Below are positions 12,436 to 21,887 of a stretch of 64,000 bases of DNA, piece after piece. The DNA comes from Panorpa germanica (taxonomy: Eukaryota; Arthropoda; Insecta; Mecoptera; Panorpidae): assembly GCA_963678705.1 (NCBI GenBank), contig CAVMBN010000174.1, positions 1 to 64,000 on the forward strand, read 5' to 3'. The first letter of the stretch is position 1. Each line of letters begins with the position of its first letter. The notes beneath the pieces are model-generated. The model made no database searches. It was given only the letters and a program-made list of their open reading frames with translations, and was not told where the DNA came from. The position numbers and the translations under genes were made by a program.

Positions 12436-12447
12436 GGGCCCATAACC
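12436..12447 (-). other. Copia primer-binding site
   Basis: On the minus strand GGTTATGGGCCC directly follows the LTR end. This matches the type of primer-binding site known for copia, complementary to an internal part of initiator tRNA-Met, used by a half-tRNA primer. Its position next to the LTR supports the reading. Confidence 0.7.
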
Positions 12448-12696
12448 TGTTAAATTTAGCAGAGATAAACTATTAATTTATATTAATCAGGTTTATTATA
12501 TTTAACAAAATGTACAATAGCATTAAGATCTCACGGAGTATATAATACATAGTAGGACGGTATTTACAGAGTATAGTATTAACTACATAGTAGGACGGTA
12601 TTACAGAATACAGTATTACCTACAGTACTACCGAGTATAAAAACAAAGATAGAATAGTGTCAATACCGAGAGGTAGCGCTAAATTTAAATCCAACA
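12448..12696 (-). repeat. Copia 5' LTR (249 bp)
   Basis: Read on the minus strand, it starts TGTTGG at 12696 and ends AACA at 12448, as LTRs start TG and end CA. The ends are also mirror-like (ATTTAAATTTAGCG and GCTAAATTTAACA). A short repeat, ACATAGTAGGACGGTATT, occurs twice inside (about 12548 and 12581). The satellite begins right beyond 12696. No matching 3' LTR is present. Confidence 0.7.
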
Positions 12697-13671
12697 ATAT
12701 TGGGGACAATTCCTTTAGATTTAAAAATCACTCATGCACCTACTAAAGTACAAATTACGCTAGAACTGAAAAAATCAAATTTTGATGATTTAAAATTAAT
12801 GCGACAAATTTCGAGGATTTAAAGTTAATGCGGCTGTAGGATAAAAGTCTGGAGACGATACCAAATATATTGCCAAAGAGATGAATGCATATATGCATAA
12901 GCTTTGGCAAGACAGATGGGACTTAATACAAAAAGGAAGACCTACGTATTGGTTAACAAGGACGTTAATATTGCTTTGCAATACAAGTGGTTCCTATCTA
13001 CTATGTGTGTGATCAGCTAATGCAACTTTAGGTAAAAAAAGTGATTAAAAGTGAGAAATTAATTACGGAACAAAATTAAATAAAATATATGAATACTTTT
13101 TTAAACGAAAAGTATTTAGGTTTGTTTTAAATTTGTGTTAATTTACCCTAAACAAAGTGTTTTTACAAAAGTTTGACAGTTAGAAACCAGTGTTAAAAAC
13201 GAATTTTTCATTACGCGTATACGCGGTCCTATAAACATAACCTTAAAATTGTAACTTTTATGTTTGATATAAGACATATTAAGTGCTGTAGACAAAAAAA
13301 GTGATAATAATTAGGTTAGTGTTAGTGCTAAAACATCAAGTGGTTAAGAAATTCAAGAAATCTGTAGAGCTATATAAGGAAGACCTCATATAACACTACA
13401 AATATACGGAAGACAAAAGGTTGCCGCCCACTATCAAGTAAGTCGATTACCATTAACTATAAATAATATTAAAACATAAGAATTAGTTTATATAAATGCG
13501 TGTTTTAAATAATAAAGAGAGTGTATTAATTGTTATAAGTGATTATGTGAACAATATATGCGGTTTCCTTGGAAATAGTGATTGATCGTTCATGAACATT
13601 CAATGGTAACAAACAATTAGTAAGTAAGTAGGCATAAGTACAAGTATGTACATGAGATATTTATAGAAATT
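12697..13671 (+). repeat. Satellite unit 7, resumed part
   Basis: The satellite restarts inside the R1-like remnant at 'ATATTGGGGACAATTCC' (IPLDL block) and continues through the C-terminal remnant and the AT-rich half to the next unit anchor. The donor-like site is mutated here (AACAATTAGTAAGTAAG at about 13612). Confidence 0.9.
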
Positions 13672-14600
13672 CAGTGTGCCTTTGATAATGTCTGGTGGGC
13701 AAGTGACCTTCAAAGAATTAGACCGGCAAAAACCTCTAGGTACGTCTACTGCGCTATGGAGAACTATTTTCATTGTCGAACATTAATTTTACAAACCGAT
13801 TACCGTTCCATGAAAGGCAACTATCAAAAGGTTGCCCTCAGCGATCTGTAATGGGGCCTGAGCTCTGGAACATGGTATTCGACGAGAACTGTGCTTTTTA
13901 CTCGAAAGGTTGTGTAAACGTATGTTTTGCCAACGATAATGTGATCCTTATCGGTGCAAATAGTACAGAACAACTAGAAAGCCGTTCTCGACCTGCTATA
14001 GATAAAATCTGTAGTTTCTTGAAGCTACAAAGCTACGAAACAAATACGGTAACAACGAATAATAAACTTGTAACACACCTTGCGCGTGTCACAAGGACGG
14101 AATCAAGCTTAAACTCGGCAACTATGCCGACACTATACAAGGGGGCATTTATGCCAATGGTGGTGTGTTGTGCTTCGGCATTGTATTACAGGATCAATCT
14201 TCCAGATCTTCCATGCAAAGAACTATGTTATTGACGATGACGCGTTGTTGCAGAACTGTATCTACAGAAGTGGTGCAGGTGATATTTAGGACAATTCCTT
14301 TAGATTTAAAAATCACTCATGCACTTACTTAAGTACAAATTACGCTAGAACTGAAAAAATCAAATTTTGATGATTTATTATTAATGCGACAAATTTCGAG
14401 GATTTAAAGTTAATGCGGCTGTAGGATAAAAGTCTAGATACGATACTAAATATATTGCCAAAGAGATGAATGCATATATGCATAAGCTTTAACAAGACAG
14501 ATGGGACTTAATACAAAAAGGAAGACCTACGTATTGGTTTACAAGGACGTTAATATTGCTTTGCAACACAAGTGGTTCCTATCTACTATGTGTGTGATCG
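13672..14600 (+). pseudogene. R1-like pol remnant with the longest open RT stretch
   Basis: In this unit 153 codons are open (13773-14234), because the TGA that follows 'RVTRTE' in most units reads TCA here. The frame continues as SLNSATMPTLYKGAFMPMVV, the R1-type region before the TVSTE block. The FANDN active-site box and the Asp-to-Glu change in motif A are still present, so it is not functional. It shows that the recurrent TGA splits one original frame. Confidence 0.75.
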
Positions 14601-14810
14601 GCTCCTGCTACTTTAGGTGAAAAAAGTGATTAAAAGTGAGAAATTAATTACGGAAAAAAATTAAATAAATTATATGAATACTTTTTCAAACGAAAAGTAT
14701 TTAAGTTTGTTTTAAATTTGTGTTAATTTACCCTAAACAAAGTGTTTTTACAAAAGTTAGACAGTTGGAAACCAGTGTTAAAAACGAATTTTTCATTACG
14801 CGTACACGCG
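13672..14810 (+). repeat. Satellite unit 8, truncated by the 32-kb mobile-element block
   Basis: The unit runs normally to ATTACGCGTACACGCG and stops at 14810, where Polinton terminal sequence begins. On the far side of the block the satellite restarts at 47054 in the RT region. About 0.85 kb of a unit is therefore missing across the block. Confidence 0.9.
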
Positions 14811-15470
14811 AGTAGTGTTATAAAGCCGGTTCTGAGACAGTTTAGAAGTTGAGTTGGAAATTATTAGGGTAGGGATGCATTTAGATCACGATATGAAGAG
14901 GGGGCGTGGCTAGACTTATAAGAATGTGAAAGGGGGGTAAGGGTGGGGATGCATTAAGTTCATATGATCAAATGTCATGTATGGGATGTATTGCTATTGG
15001 TTTAGAAGATGATGACGTCATTACAGCTTTTATTTGTTGGTACAATCTCTACAATACGCAAGGTTGTGAGTGAGAAAGCAGTAGCGGTAAAGAGTGAGAT
15101 AGCGATTGTAATAATTATGTGTGTGTTGGTATTGGTGTAGAAGATATAACGTAATTATTGCATTCTTCGTCAATTTCCGGAAGCCAATCGTTTATGTTCG
15201 TATCCTCGATGTAGCTGTGGATGCAGTCAGTATAAGATCATATTAGCATATTTCTTATTATTGGTTATAAGATGATAACGTTAATATATATTCCCACTTA
15301 TGCATTTTTATGCATGTATGCATATGTAAGGAGGTTCTGTTGTTGGAGGTGGTATTTAATATGGAGTGGTAGAGATGGTAAATTAATGCATAAATGTCAT
15401 TTAAATAGAGATGATGTTGAGATGTAATTACAGAGTAATGTTTTCTTAGTTCAAGCTAAAGTTTAATAGT
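14811..15470 (+). repeat. Polinton 1 left terminal region
   Basis: Non-coding left end of the element. It holds the GTGGCTA-rich terminal block, a stretch GTGAGATAGCGAT also found in element 2, and sequence just before the acidic-protein gene (GTTTTCTTAGTTCAAGCTAAAG) that is almost the same as in element 2. No gene was seen before 15471. Confidence 0.75.
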
Positions 15471-15827
15471 ATGAACGGATTTAAGAATATTCCAGGCGTA
15501 TCATGGTTATTGGATTCGGGGGATATACGCGTCGGCATTGACAGTGAAGATAGATATTATGTGCAAGATATAACTGACGATTTTGATATAGATGACTGTG
15601 ATCCAAAGGATATGACGGATGAAGAAAAGAAGACATACGAGAAAATTATAGAGAGTTATGCTGATTAAATAATAATAGGTCACGAAGAAATTAAAATACA
15701 GGAAGAAGATTCTGATGTGAAAATCATAGAATTATTTGACGATGATAATGAAGTTATTGAAATATTAGACTCTGACGATGAAATTGTAGAAGTGTTAGAC
15801 TCTGATGACGAAATTGTAAAAGTATAA
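15471..15827 (+). pseudogene. Small acidic Polinton terminal-repeat protein, copy with internal stop
   Basis: Starts MNGFKNIPGVSWLLDSGDIR and is open for 65 codons to a TAA at 15666-15668. Element 2 has GAA there, so the stop is one substitution. In the same frame the acidic repeat tail follows (IIELFDDD, EVIEILDSDD, EIVEVLDSDD, EIVKV) to a second stop at 15825. The protein has no family I recognise. Its position, just inside the terminus and before the polymerase, is the same in both Polintons of this window. Confidence 0.7.
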
Positions 15828-15936
15828 CATAGTGATTAATGCATATTTTTTTAATGTAAAATTATATAAATAAATGAACTTTTAAAAACAATTGTGATTT
15901 ATATTTTGATTTTGAAACTGAAATATATAAGTTACA

Positions 15937-18900
15937 ATGGATAGCGGTTGTAAAATTATTAAGCATATGAGAAAAATTATTGAACACTTAAATAGTTCAA
16001 ATTATTCAAGTATTTAGTGGAAAAAGTGGTCTGATTATAATAAAATTAATATAAGATTATTAAATAAGTTATTAAAAAATAATAATAAAAATACCTATTC
16101 AATTGGATATAAACGAAGTGTTGAAAGCAATATAAGTGTATTAAAACATTTTCAAACATTGTTAGAAAATAAAGAAAAAATTGGAAGAGGAACTATAAAT
16201 ACTTCAAAATGTAGCGATCGAATTAAATGGCAGGAAATAAATTCATCATTTAAAGGACGTGTTAGAACAGGAGTGTTAATTAATTTAAGTCACATTGATC
16301 CATTACAATTTTTAAATGATGCATTTTATATGTTTGCATCTAGAATTAAAAATGCTCTTAAAAATCATAGTGCTTTAAAAGTTAATGTAATTTTTTGTGG
16401 TGAATTTGTTTTACCATCAGCTAAAGAAGAAGAACATATATTTGAATACAATTATTTTAATACTAAAAATAATGAAATTTTTGTATCAACAGAATTAAAA
16501 CATTGGTATAAGAAAAATGTTATTGATGTTGTATTAAAATATTTAGAAACTTTTCAAGAAAATCAAAGTGGATGGGCTCTATGTAAAATAGTGAATATGA
16601 TAGTAAATATAAATCAATTTGTTCCATTTTATGGTTCATCATTTATTGACTTACTAGTTGAAATAAGACGAAAAAAGGCTGTTATAAATGTTCAGAATGA
16701 AGATGATAAATGTTTTGTATGGGCAGTATTATCAGCACTTTATCCATCAAAAATTCATGGCGACAGAGTATCATCTTATAAGAAATATATAAATTGTCTT
16801 AATTTAAATGGTATTAAATTTCCAATGACGTTATCACAAGTTTTAAAATTTGAAAAACTAAATAATATATCAATCAATGTGTATATTTTAAAAAAGAACA
16901 AGAAAACATTTGTAACTATTCCTGTATATGTTAGTAAAATATATGAAAGTAAACATATTCATTTTTTAATGATTCAAAGTGATTCTGAATTTAAAGAAAA
17001 AGAAGAAGAAGAAGAGGATGAACAAGATGTTGTTGAAAGTAATAATGAGGAATGCGACAATAAAATAAAATTTAATTTTTGTTGGATAAAGAATTCATCA
17101 AGACTTGTTAGTAATCAACTTTCAAAAACAAATTGTAAGAAATTTATATGTGATCGATGTTTACATTTCTTTAGAGATGAGTGCAAGTTTAGGGAACATT
17201 TACAAGACTGTGTTAGATTAGGACTGAGACCAGTTAAACCGATAATGCCAGTTGAAAATTCTAATATACTTGAGTTTAAAAACTTTAAGAGAAAAATTAG
17301 AAATGCATGTGTTATTTATGCAGACTTTGAAAATATATTGGATAGTAATGTGACAAATATTGAAACCAAGGGGGTATATCAAACACATATTGCACATAGC
17401 GTTGGATATTATGTAAAATATTCATATGATGACTCTAAATCTTATTATAATAGTTATCGTGGTGAAGATTGCGTTCAGTGGTTTGTAAATGAATTAAAAG
17501 AGATTGCTTATAATGTTGAGGATATAATAAAAAATGTATTACTAATGAAAACATTGACGGCTCAACAAAAGATGGAATATTTAAATGCACTAAATTGTCA
17601 TATATGTGAAAAACCGTTCAAACAAGACCGTGTTCGAGATCATTGTCATTTAACAGGAAATTAATGAGGACCAGCTCATAATGAATGTAATTTAAATTAT
17701 AATGAAAGTTATGTGATTCCAATAATTTTTCACAATTTATCATCTTATGATTCACATTTTATAATAATTGATTTAGCTACTGGAATAAGTGGAAGAACTT
17801 CTTTGCTACTAATTAATAAATAAAAATATATTTCATTTACGAAATATGTGTATGGAACTAATATTTCATTAAGATTTATTGATTCATATCGATTTATGGC
17901 TAGTTCTTTAAATAATTTGGCATCATATTTACCAAATAATAAACTTAAAATTTTAAAATCAGAATTTAACATGTTAAGCAATGAAAAATTTAGTATGTTA
18001 AGTAAAAAAAGTGTATTTCCTTATGATTATATAAATTCCTGGGAAAAGTTAAATGAGACAGCTTTACCACCTCAGGATAATTTTTTTAATTTATTAAAAA
18101 AGCACAAGATGTATGGAATACATTTCATATCAAAACACTTGGTGAATATTCCGATTTGTACTTAAAAACCGATGTGTTATTACTTTGTGACATATTTGAA
18201 AATTTTCGAGATAATTGTTTAGACAAGTATAAATTAGATCCAGTGCATTATGTTTCTGCTCCTAGCTTAGCATGGAATTCTATGTCAAAAATTACAAAAA
18301 TTAAACTTGAATTGTTTACTGATATAAATATGTGGCTATTTATAGAGAAGGGTATCAGAGGTGGTATAAGTCAATGTTCAAACAGATATGCAGAGGCCAA
18401 TAACAAATATATGACTGACAAGTATAAACCTGAATTACCTTCTAAATATCTAATGTATTTTGATGTTAATAACTTATACGGTCATGCAATGTCTCAATTC
18501 CTACCATATGGAAATATTAAATGGTTAAACAACCAGGAAATATTGGAAATAAGTAATACTATATGCAATTTGTCCGAAACTAGCAATACTGGTTACATTT
18601 TAGAAGTAGATTTAACTTATCCTCAAAGTTAACATAATCTCCATAAAGATTAACCGCTTTGTCCTGAGCATTGTATTACACCAGGAAGTAAACATAAAAA
18701 ACTTTTAACTACTTTATATGATAAGGAGAAACATATAATTCATTATAGTAATTTAAAGCAATGTATACATTTAGGAATGCAAGTATCAAAAATACATCGA
18801 GTTTTAAAATTTAGTCAATCACCGTGGCTAAAAAACTATATCGATTTAAATACAGAAAAAAGAAAAATGGCTACTAATGATTTTGAATAGAACTTGTATA

Positions 18901-19706
18901 AATTAATGAATAATAGTGTATTTGGTAAGACAATGGAAAATGTTAGAAAACATCGTGATATAAAATTAAAAACAAATTGGGGTGGTCGATATGGAGTAAA
19001 AAGTTTAATAGCACGACCTAATTTTCATAGCCGAACAATTTTTAATAAAAATGTTGTAGCTATTGAACTTTTAAAACCTAATATTACATTTAATAAACCT
19101 ATATATGTTGGCTTTTCAATATTAGATTTATCTAAAACAGTAATGTATGATTTTCATTATAATTATATGCAAAAAGAATTTTTTAATAATAATTTTAAGT
19201 TATTATACATTGATTCTGACTCGTTAATTTATGAAATTATTACATCAGATATTTATGAAACTATAAAACGCGATATAAGTAAGCTTGATACAAGTGATTA
19301 TAAAGAAAACAATCAATATAATATTCTCCGTGTAAATAAAAAGGTATTGGGTTTAATGAAGGATTAAAATAACGGTAAAATTATGACTCACTTTATAAGA
19401 CTAAGATCGAAAATGTATACAATAAAGGTTAATAATAATGACATTATAAAAAAAATAAAAGGAATAAAGACAAGTGTAGTAAGAAACCATATTTCTTTTG
19501 AAGATTATGAAATTTGTTTGAGAACTTTTAATGAAAAAAATTGTACTCAGAGAGGAATAGTTTCAAAATTGCATAATGTGTACTCCATTAAACAAACAAA
19601 AATTGCTTTAAGTCGTTTTGATGATAAACGGTGTTTTATAAAAAACAGTACAGATACTTTGCCTTGGGGTTTCGATAATTTAAGTGATAGCGATTTATTG
19701 TTATAA
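15937..19706 (+). pseudogene. Polinton protein-primed DNA polymerase B, broken
   Basis: A family B polymerase of the protein-primed type used by Polintons for self-replication. From ATG 15937 the frame has a stop at codon 27 (16015), then is open 16159-17664. Exonuclease motifs are readable: VIYADFENIL, LRFIDSYRFM and YLKTDVLLL. Polymerase motifs are also present: [12 protein letters not shown] (motif A), [13 protein letters not shown] (motif B) and [11 protein letters not shown] (motif C, YxDTDS type). A zinc-binding-like CHICEKPF...DHCHLTGN block lies at about 17590-17664. Breaks include tandem TAA TGA at 17662-17667, a stop at 17821, a frameshift near 18150, and stops at about 18630, 18888 and 19365. 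Motif C has Ser for Thr. Confidence 0.88.
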
Positions 19707-19829
19707 GTATATTTTTAATGTAAAATAAATACATATTTATAATAACCAGTAGTTTTATTTATTTAAAATGTTATACAATATTTTTAGCATCTATCCAACT
19801 GTTATGAGATTTATCTAAACCTAACCACT

Positions 19830-20699
19830 TTACAAAACTTTTTTTCCTTTTTTCTGTAAAACTTTCTCAACTAGATATATATCTGGATATTTTGTTTTTT
19901 GTAGTTCTTGTTCGTAAAACGCGCCTGCAATTGATTGGCCATGAGAATCATTAAGTAAATATGTGACTGGATTAGTTAGTTGTACTTTTGATATAGTAAA
20001 TATTTCGGTACCCCAGTAAGGAGTATACCCTTTTGCAAATAATGATTTGGTTTTGCTTAAGCGAACATAATCTCCAACTTTATAGACACTTAAACCGACC
20101 CTTTTTATCCTATTGTATACATTTCCTAATAATTTTTTTTCATTTTTTATTGATACTTGAGATGGCTTCATATTAATTGTTGAATGATGAGTATTATTAT
20201 ATTTGTTAACATGTGCATCAATGTTATTAATCCAATTATAGTTGCCTTTTATACTAAAATCTTTCCACATAGCATTTTTTAGAGTTCTATTAAATCTTTC
20301 AACTATGGATGCTTTCATATTACTAAATGTACTATAATGGTTTATGTCATAATAATTTGTTACTTTTTTAAATTGAGAGTTATAAAATTTTTTTCCGTTA
20401 TCTGTTTGTAAGTTTTTCGGAACCTTATTTTTATTTTTTATTAAAATATTTTCAAATGCAACAGTAACTTTTTTTGCAGATTTTGATTTTACTGGAACTG
20501 CCCATGCATATTTAGAAAATATATCAGTTACTGTGAGTAAATACTTGTAACCTTTGTTTTCTTTTGCATACGGAATCATTTCTACTAAATCAGCTTGCCA
20601 ACTTTCATTTAGACCTTTTATGATTACATGTCTTCGCTTATAGTTTTTACGTGCAGGTTTATGTAACTCATTAATTATACCTATTTTTGTTTTGCTCAT
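19830..20699 (-). CDS. Polinton retroviral-like (DDE) integrase
   Basis: 289 codons, convergent with the polymerase (124 bp between stops). The catalytic triad is readable: Asp37 (SWQADLVEM), Asp100 (LQTDNGKKF) and Glu134 (ASIVERFNRTLK), with the last two 34 residues apart as expected for DD35E enzymes. The C-terminal part (VYKVGDYVRLSKTKS, then FYEQELQ) looks like the SH3/chromo-like tail of Polinton integrases. The N-terminal zinc-binding segment of the family is missing or lies in the broken upstream region. It is the only long intact gene of element 1. Without partners and the right terminus it has no obvious substrate here. Confidence 0.85.
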   Translation of the reverse strand: MSKTKIGIINELHKPARKNYKRRHVIIKGLNESWQADLVEMIPYAKENKGYKYLLTVTDIFSKYAWAVPVKSKSAKKVTVAFENILIKNKNKVPKNLQTDNGKKFYNSQFKKVTNYYDINHYSTFSNMKASIVERFNRTLKNAMWKDFSIKGNYNWINNIDAHVNKYNNTHHSTINMKPSQVSIKNEKKLLGNVYNRIKRVGLSVYKVGDYVRLSKTKSLFAKGYTPYWGTEIFTISKVQLTNPVTYLLNDSHGQSIAGAFYEQELQKTKYPDIYLVEKVLQKKGKKVL

Positions 20700-20743
20700 A
20701 CTTATTATTATTACACAAAATTTATCAAGGACTAATATCTAAA

Positions 20744-20953
20744 CTATGTTTTGTTTTTAATTCTGTAATTATTGTTGCAATTTTTTTTATTTACTTCAAT
20801 AATGTTTTGAAAGTTATTAATATAAGCATCATTAATATATTTCTCTGCAGCTTTTAAACGTCTATCTATAATAATTAAATCATTTTTTGATACTGTTTCG
20901 TGCCGAGTAATTTTTTTCTTATGTATGTGTCCTCCAAATTTGTTAATAGTCAT
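20744..20953 (-). CDS. Hypothetical small Polinton protein
   Basis: 69 codons, MTINKFGGHIHKKK at the start, Lys/Asn-rich, with a likely helical middle (LIIIDRRLKAAEKYINDAY). It lies just upstream of the integrase on the same strand. I do not recognise the family. The length and start are plausible but it could be a fragment of a longer protein. Confidence 0.4.
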   Translation of the reverse strand: MTINKFGGHIHKKKITRHETVSKNDLIIIDRRLKAAEKYINDAYINNFQNIIEVNKKNCNNNYRIKNKT

Positions 20954-21009
20954 GTTACTTACATGAGTAGTTATAAATTAATGAAAAAGAAGGGAATGTG
21001 TTTAAGTAC

Positions 21010-21357
21010 TTATATAATAATAATATTAGCTTCTTTTAATTCTTCAACTATTGAAATAATTTCATTGTCATGTGATGTATTGCCAGCCCATTTTGAACTA
21101 TATAGTAATCCTAGTCTATCAACTAATTCGTTTGGATTATCCCAATAAATGAAATCTTTTGGATTTTTATTGAAAGTCATATAATTTGGAATAAGACTTT
21201 TGAAACCTTTACCAAAACGTTTAAGATTTAGTAAAATAACTGAGGACGTACGCTGCAAAAGTCTAGATCGAACGTTTTGCAATTTTTCTAAAGAATATGG
21301 TGTTGAAGACGCTGGGTCACTTAATTTTGTTTGAGGAGGAAATAATAACGATATAAT
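21010..21357 (-). pseudogene. Hypothetical Polinton protein, N-terminus lost at junction
   Basis: The minus strand is open from near the gypsy junction to a stop at 21010. It contains 'PPQTKLSDPASSTPYSLEKL' and later 'WDNPNELVDRLGLLYSSKWA' and GNTSHDNEIISIVEELKEAN. From memory of Polinton-rich insect genomes the NELVDRL...HDNEIISI block is common upstream of Polinton genes, but I cannot name a function. The true start was probably removed by the junction at about 21360. Confidence 0.45.
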
Positions 21358-21360
21358 TTA

Positions 21361-21887
21361 TATATTTGGTACCATTCGTGTTGGTGCTACTACATAGTCA
21401 TTTCTATCTGTTTTTTCATTACTTTTCTTATACAGTATACCCCTATCATCTAAATAATATTCATTTTTCTCCATATACTTAGTTTGCGTTATTAATTGTT
21501 TAATATGGGAATCACTAGCTTGTTCATTTTTAATTTAACACCAATCCCAATATGGATCTTCTTCAGCTGCTACGGCTGCAATACTTTCTGTTTCTATTCT
21601 ACTAAATGCATCGACATTACCGTGTTTTACCCCTGGCCTATAAATAATATCAAAATCGTAATCTGCTAAAGTTAAAGCCCACCGTGCTAATCTACTTTTC
21701 ATTGGATCTTTCATAGTCATTAACCAACATAATGATCGGTGATCTGTTCGAATCTTAAATTTCTTACCATATAAATATGTACGAAAATGTGATAAACTCC
21801 ATAAAATCGCTAAACATTCCCTTTCTGTGGTTGAGTAATTTTTCTTACATTTATTTAATTTACGAGAAGCGTATGCGACAGGACGTT
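21361..21887 (-). pseudogene. Ty3/gypsy copy A: RNase H and start of integrase
   Basis: Reads RPVAYASRKLNKCKKNYSTT, then FKIRTDHRSLCWLM and YRPGVKHGNVDAFSRIE, the RNase H and linker of a Ty3/gypsy Pol. After an in-frame TAA (21535) it continues with YYLDDRGILYKKS and VVAPTRMVPNI, the zinc-finger approach of the integrase. It ends at about 21360 at the Polinton 1 junction. It joins in frame with the sequence left of 31972 once the second Polinton is removed (DGVER, then RPVAYAS). Confidence 0.85.
21882..21887 (+). other. Target-site duplication GACGTT, left
   Basis: GACGTT directly precedes the Polinton 2 terminus and is repeated directly after the other terminus at 31967-31972. Removing the element and one copy restores an open gypsy Pol frame. 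Confidence 0.9.

Larger units (their letters stand above)
14811..21360 (+). mobile_element. Polinton/Maverick element 1, right part truncated
   Basis: The left end at 14811 is homologous to the terminal repeat at 21888: both start AGTAG, then share GAGTTGGAAATTATT, GGGATGCATTTAG and GAGGGGGCGTGGCTA. Inside are the small acidic protein gene, a protein-primed family B DNA polymerase (plus), a retroviral-like integrase (minus, convergent) and two short hypothetical genes (minus). This is Polinton content. The packaging ATPase, protease, capsid genes and right inverted repeat are absent. At about 21360 the sequence becomes gypsy integrase. All large genes carry stops. Confidence 0.85.
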
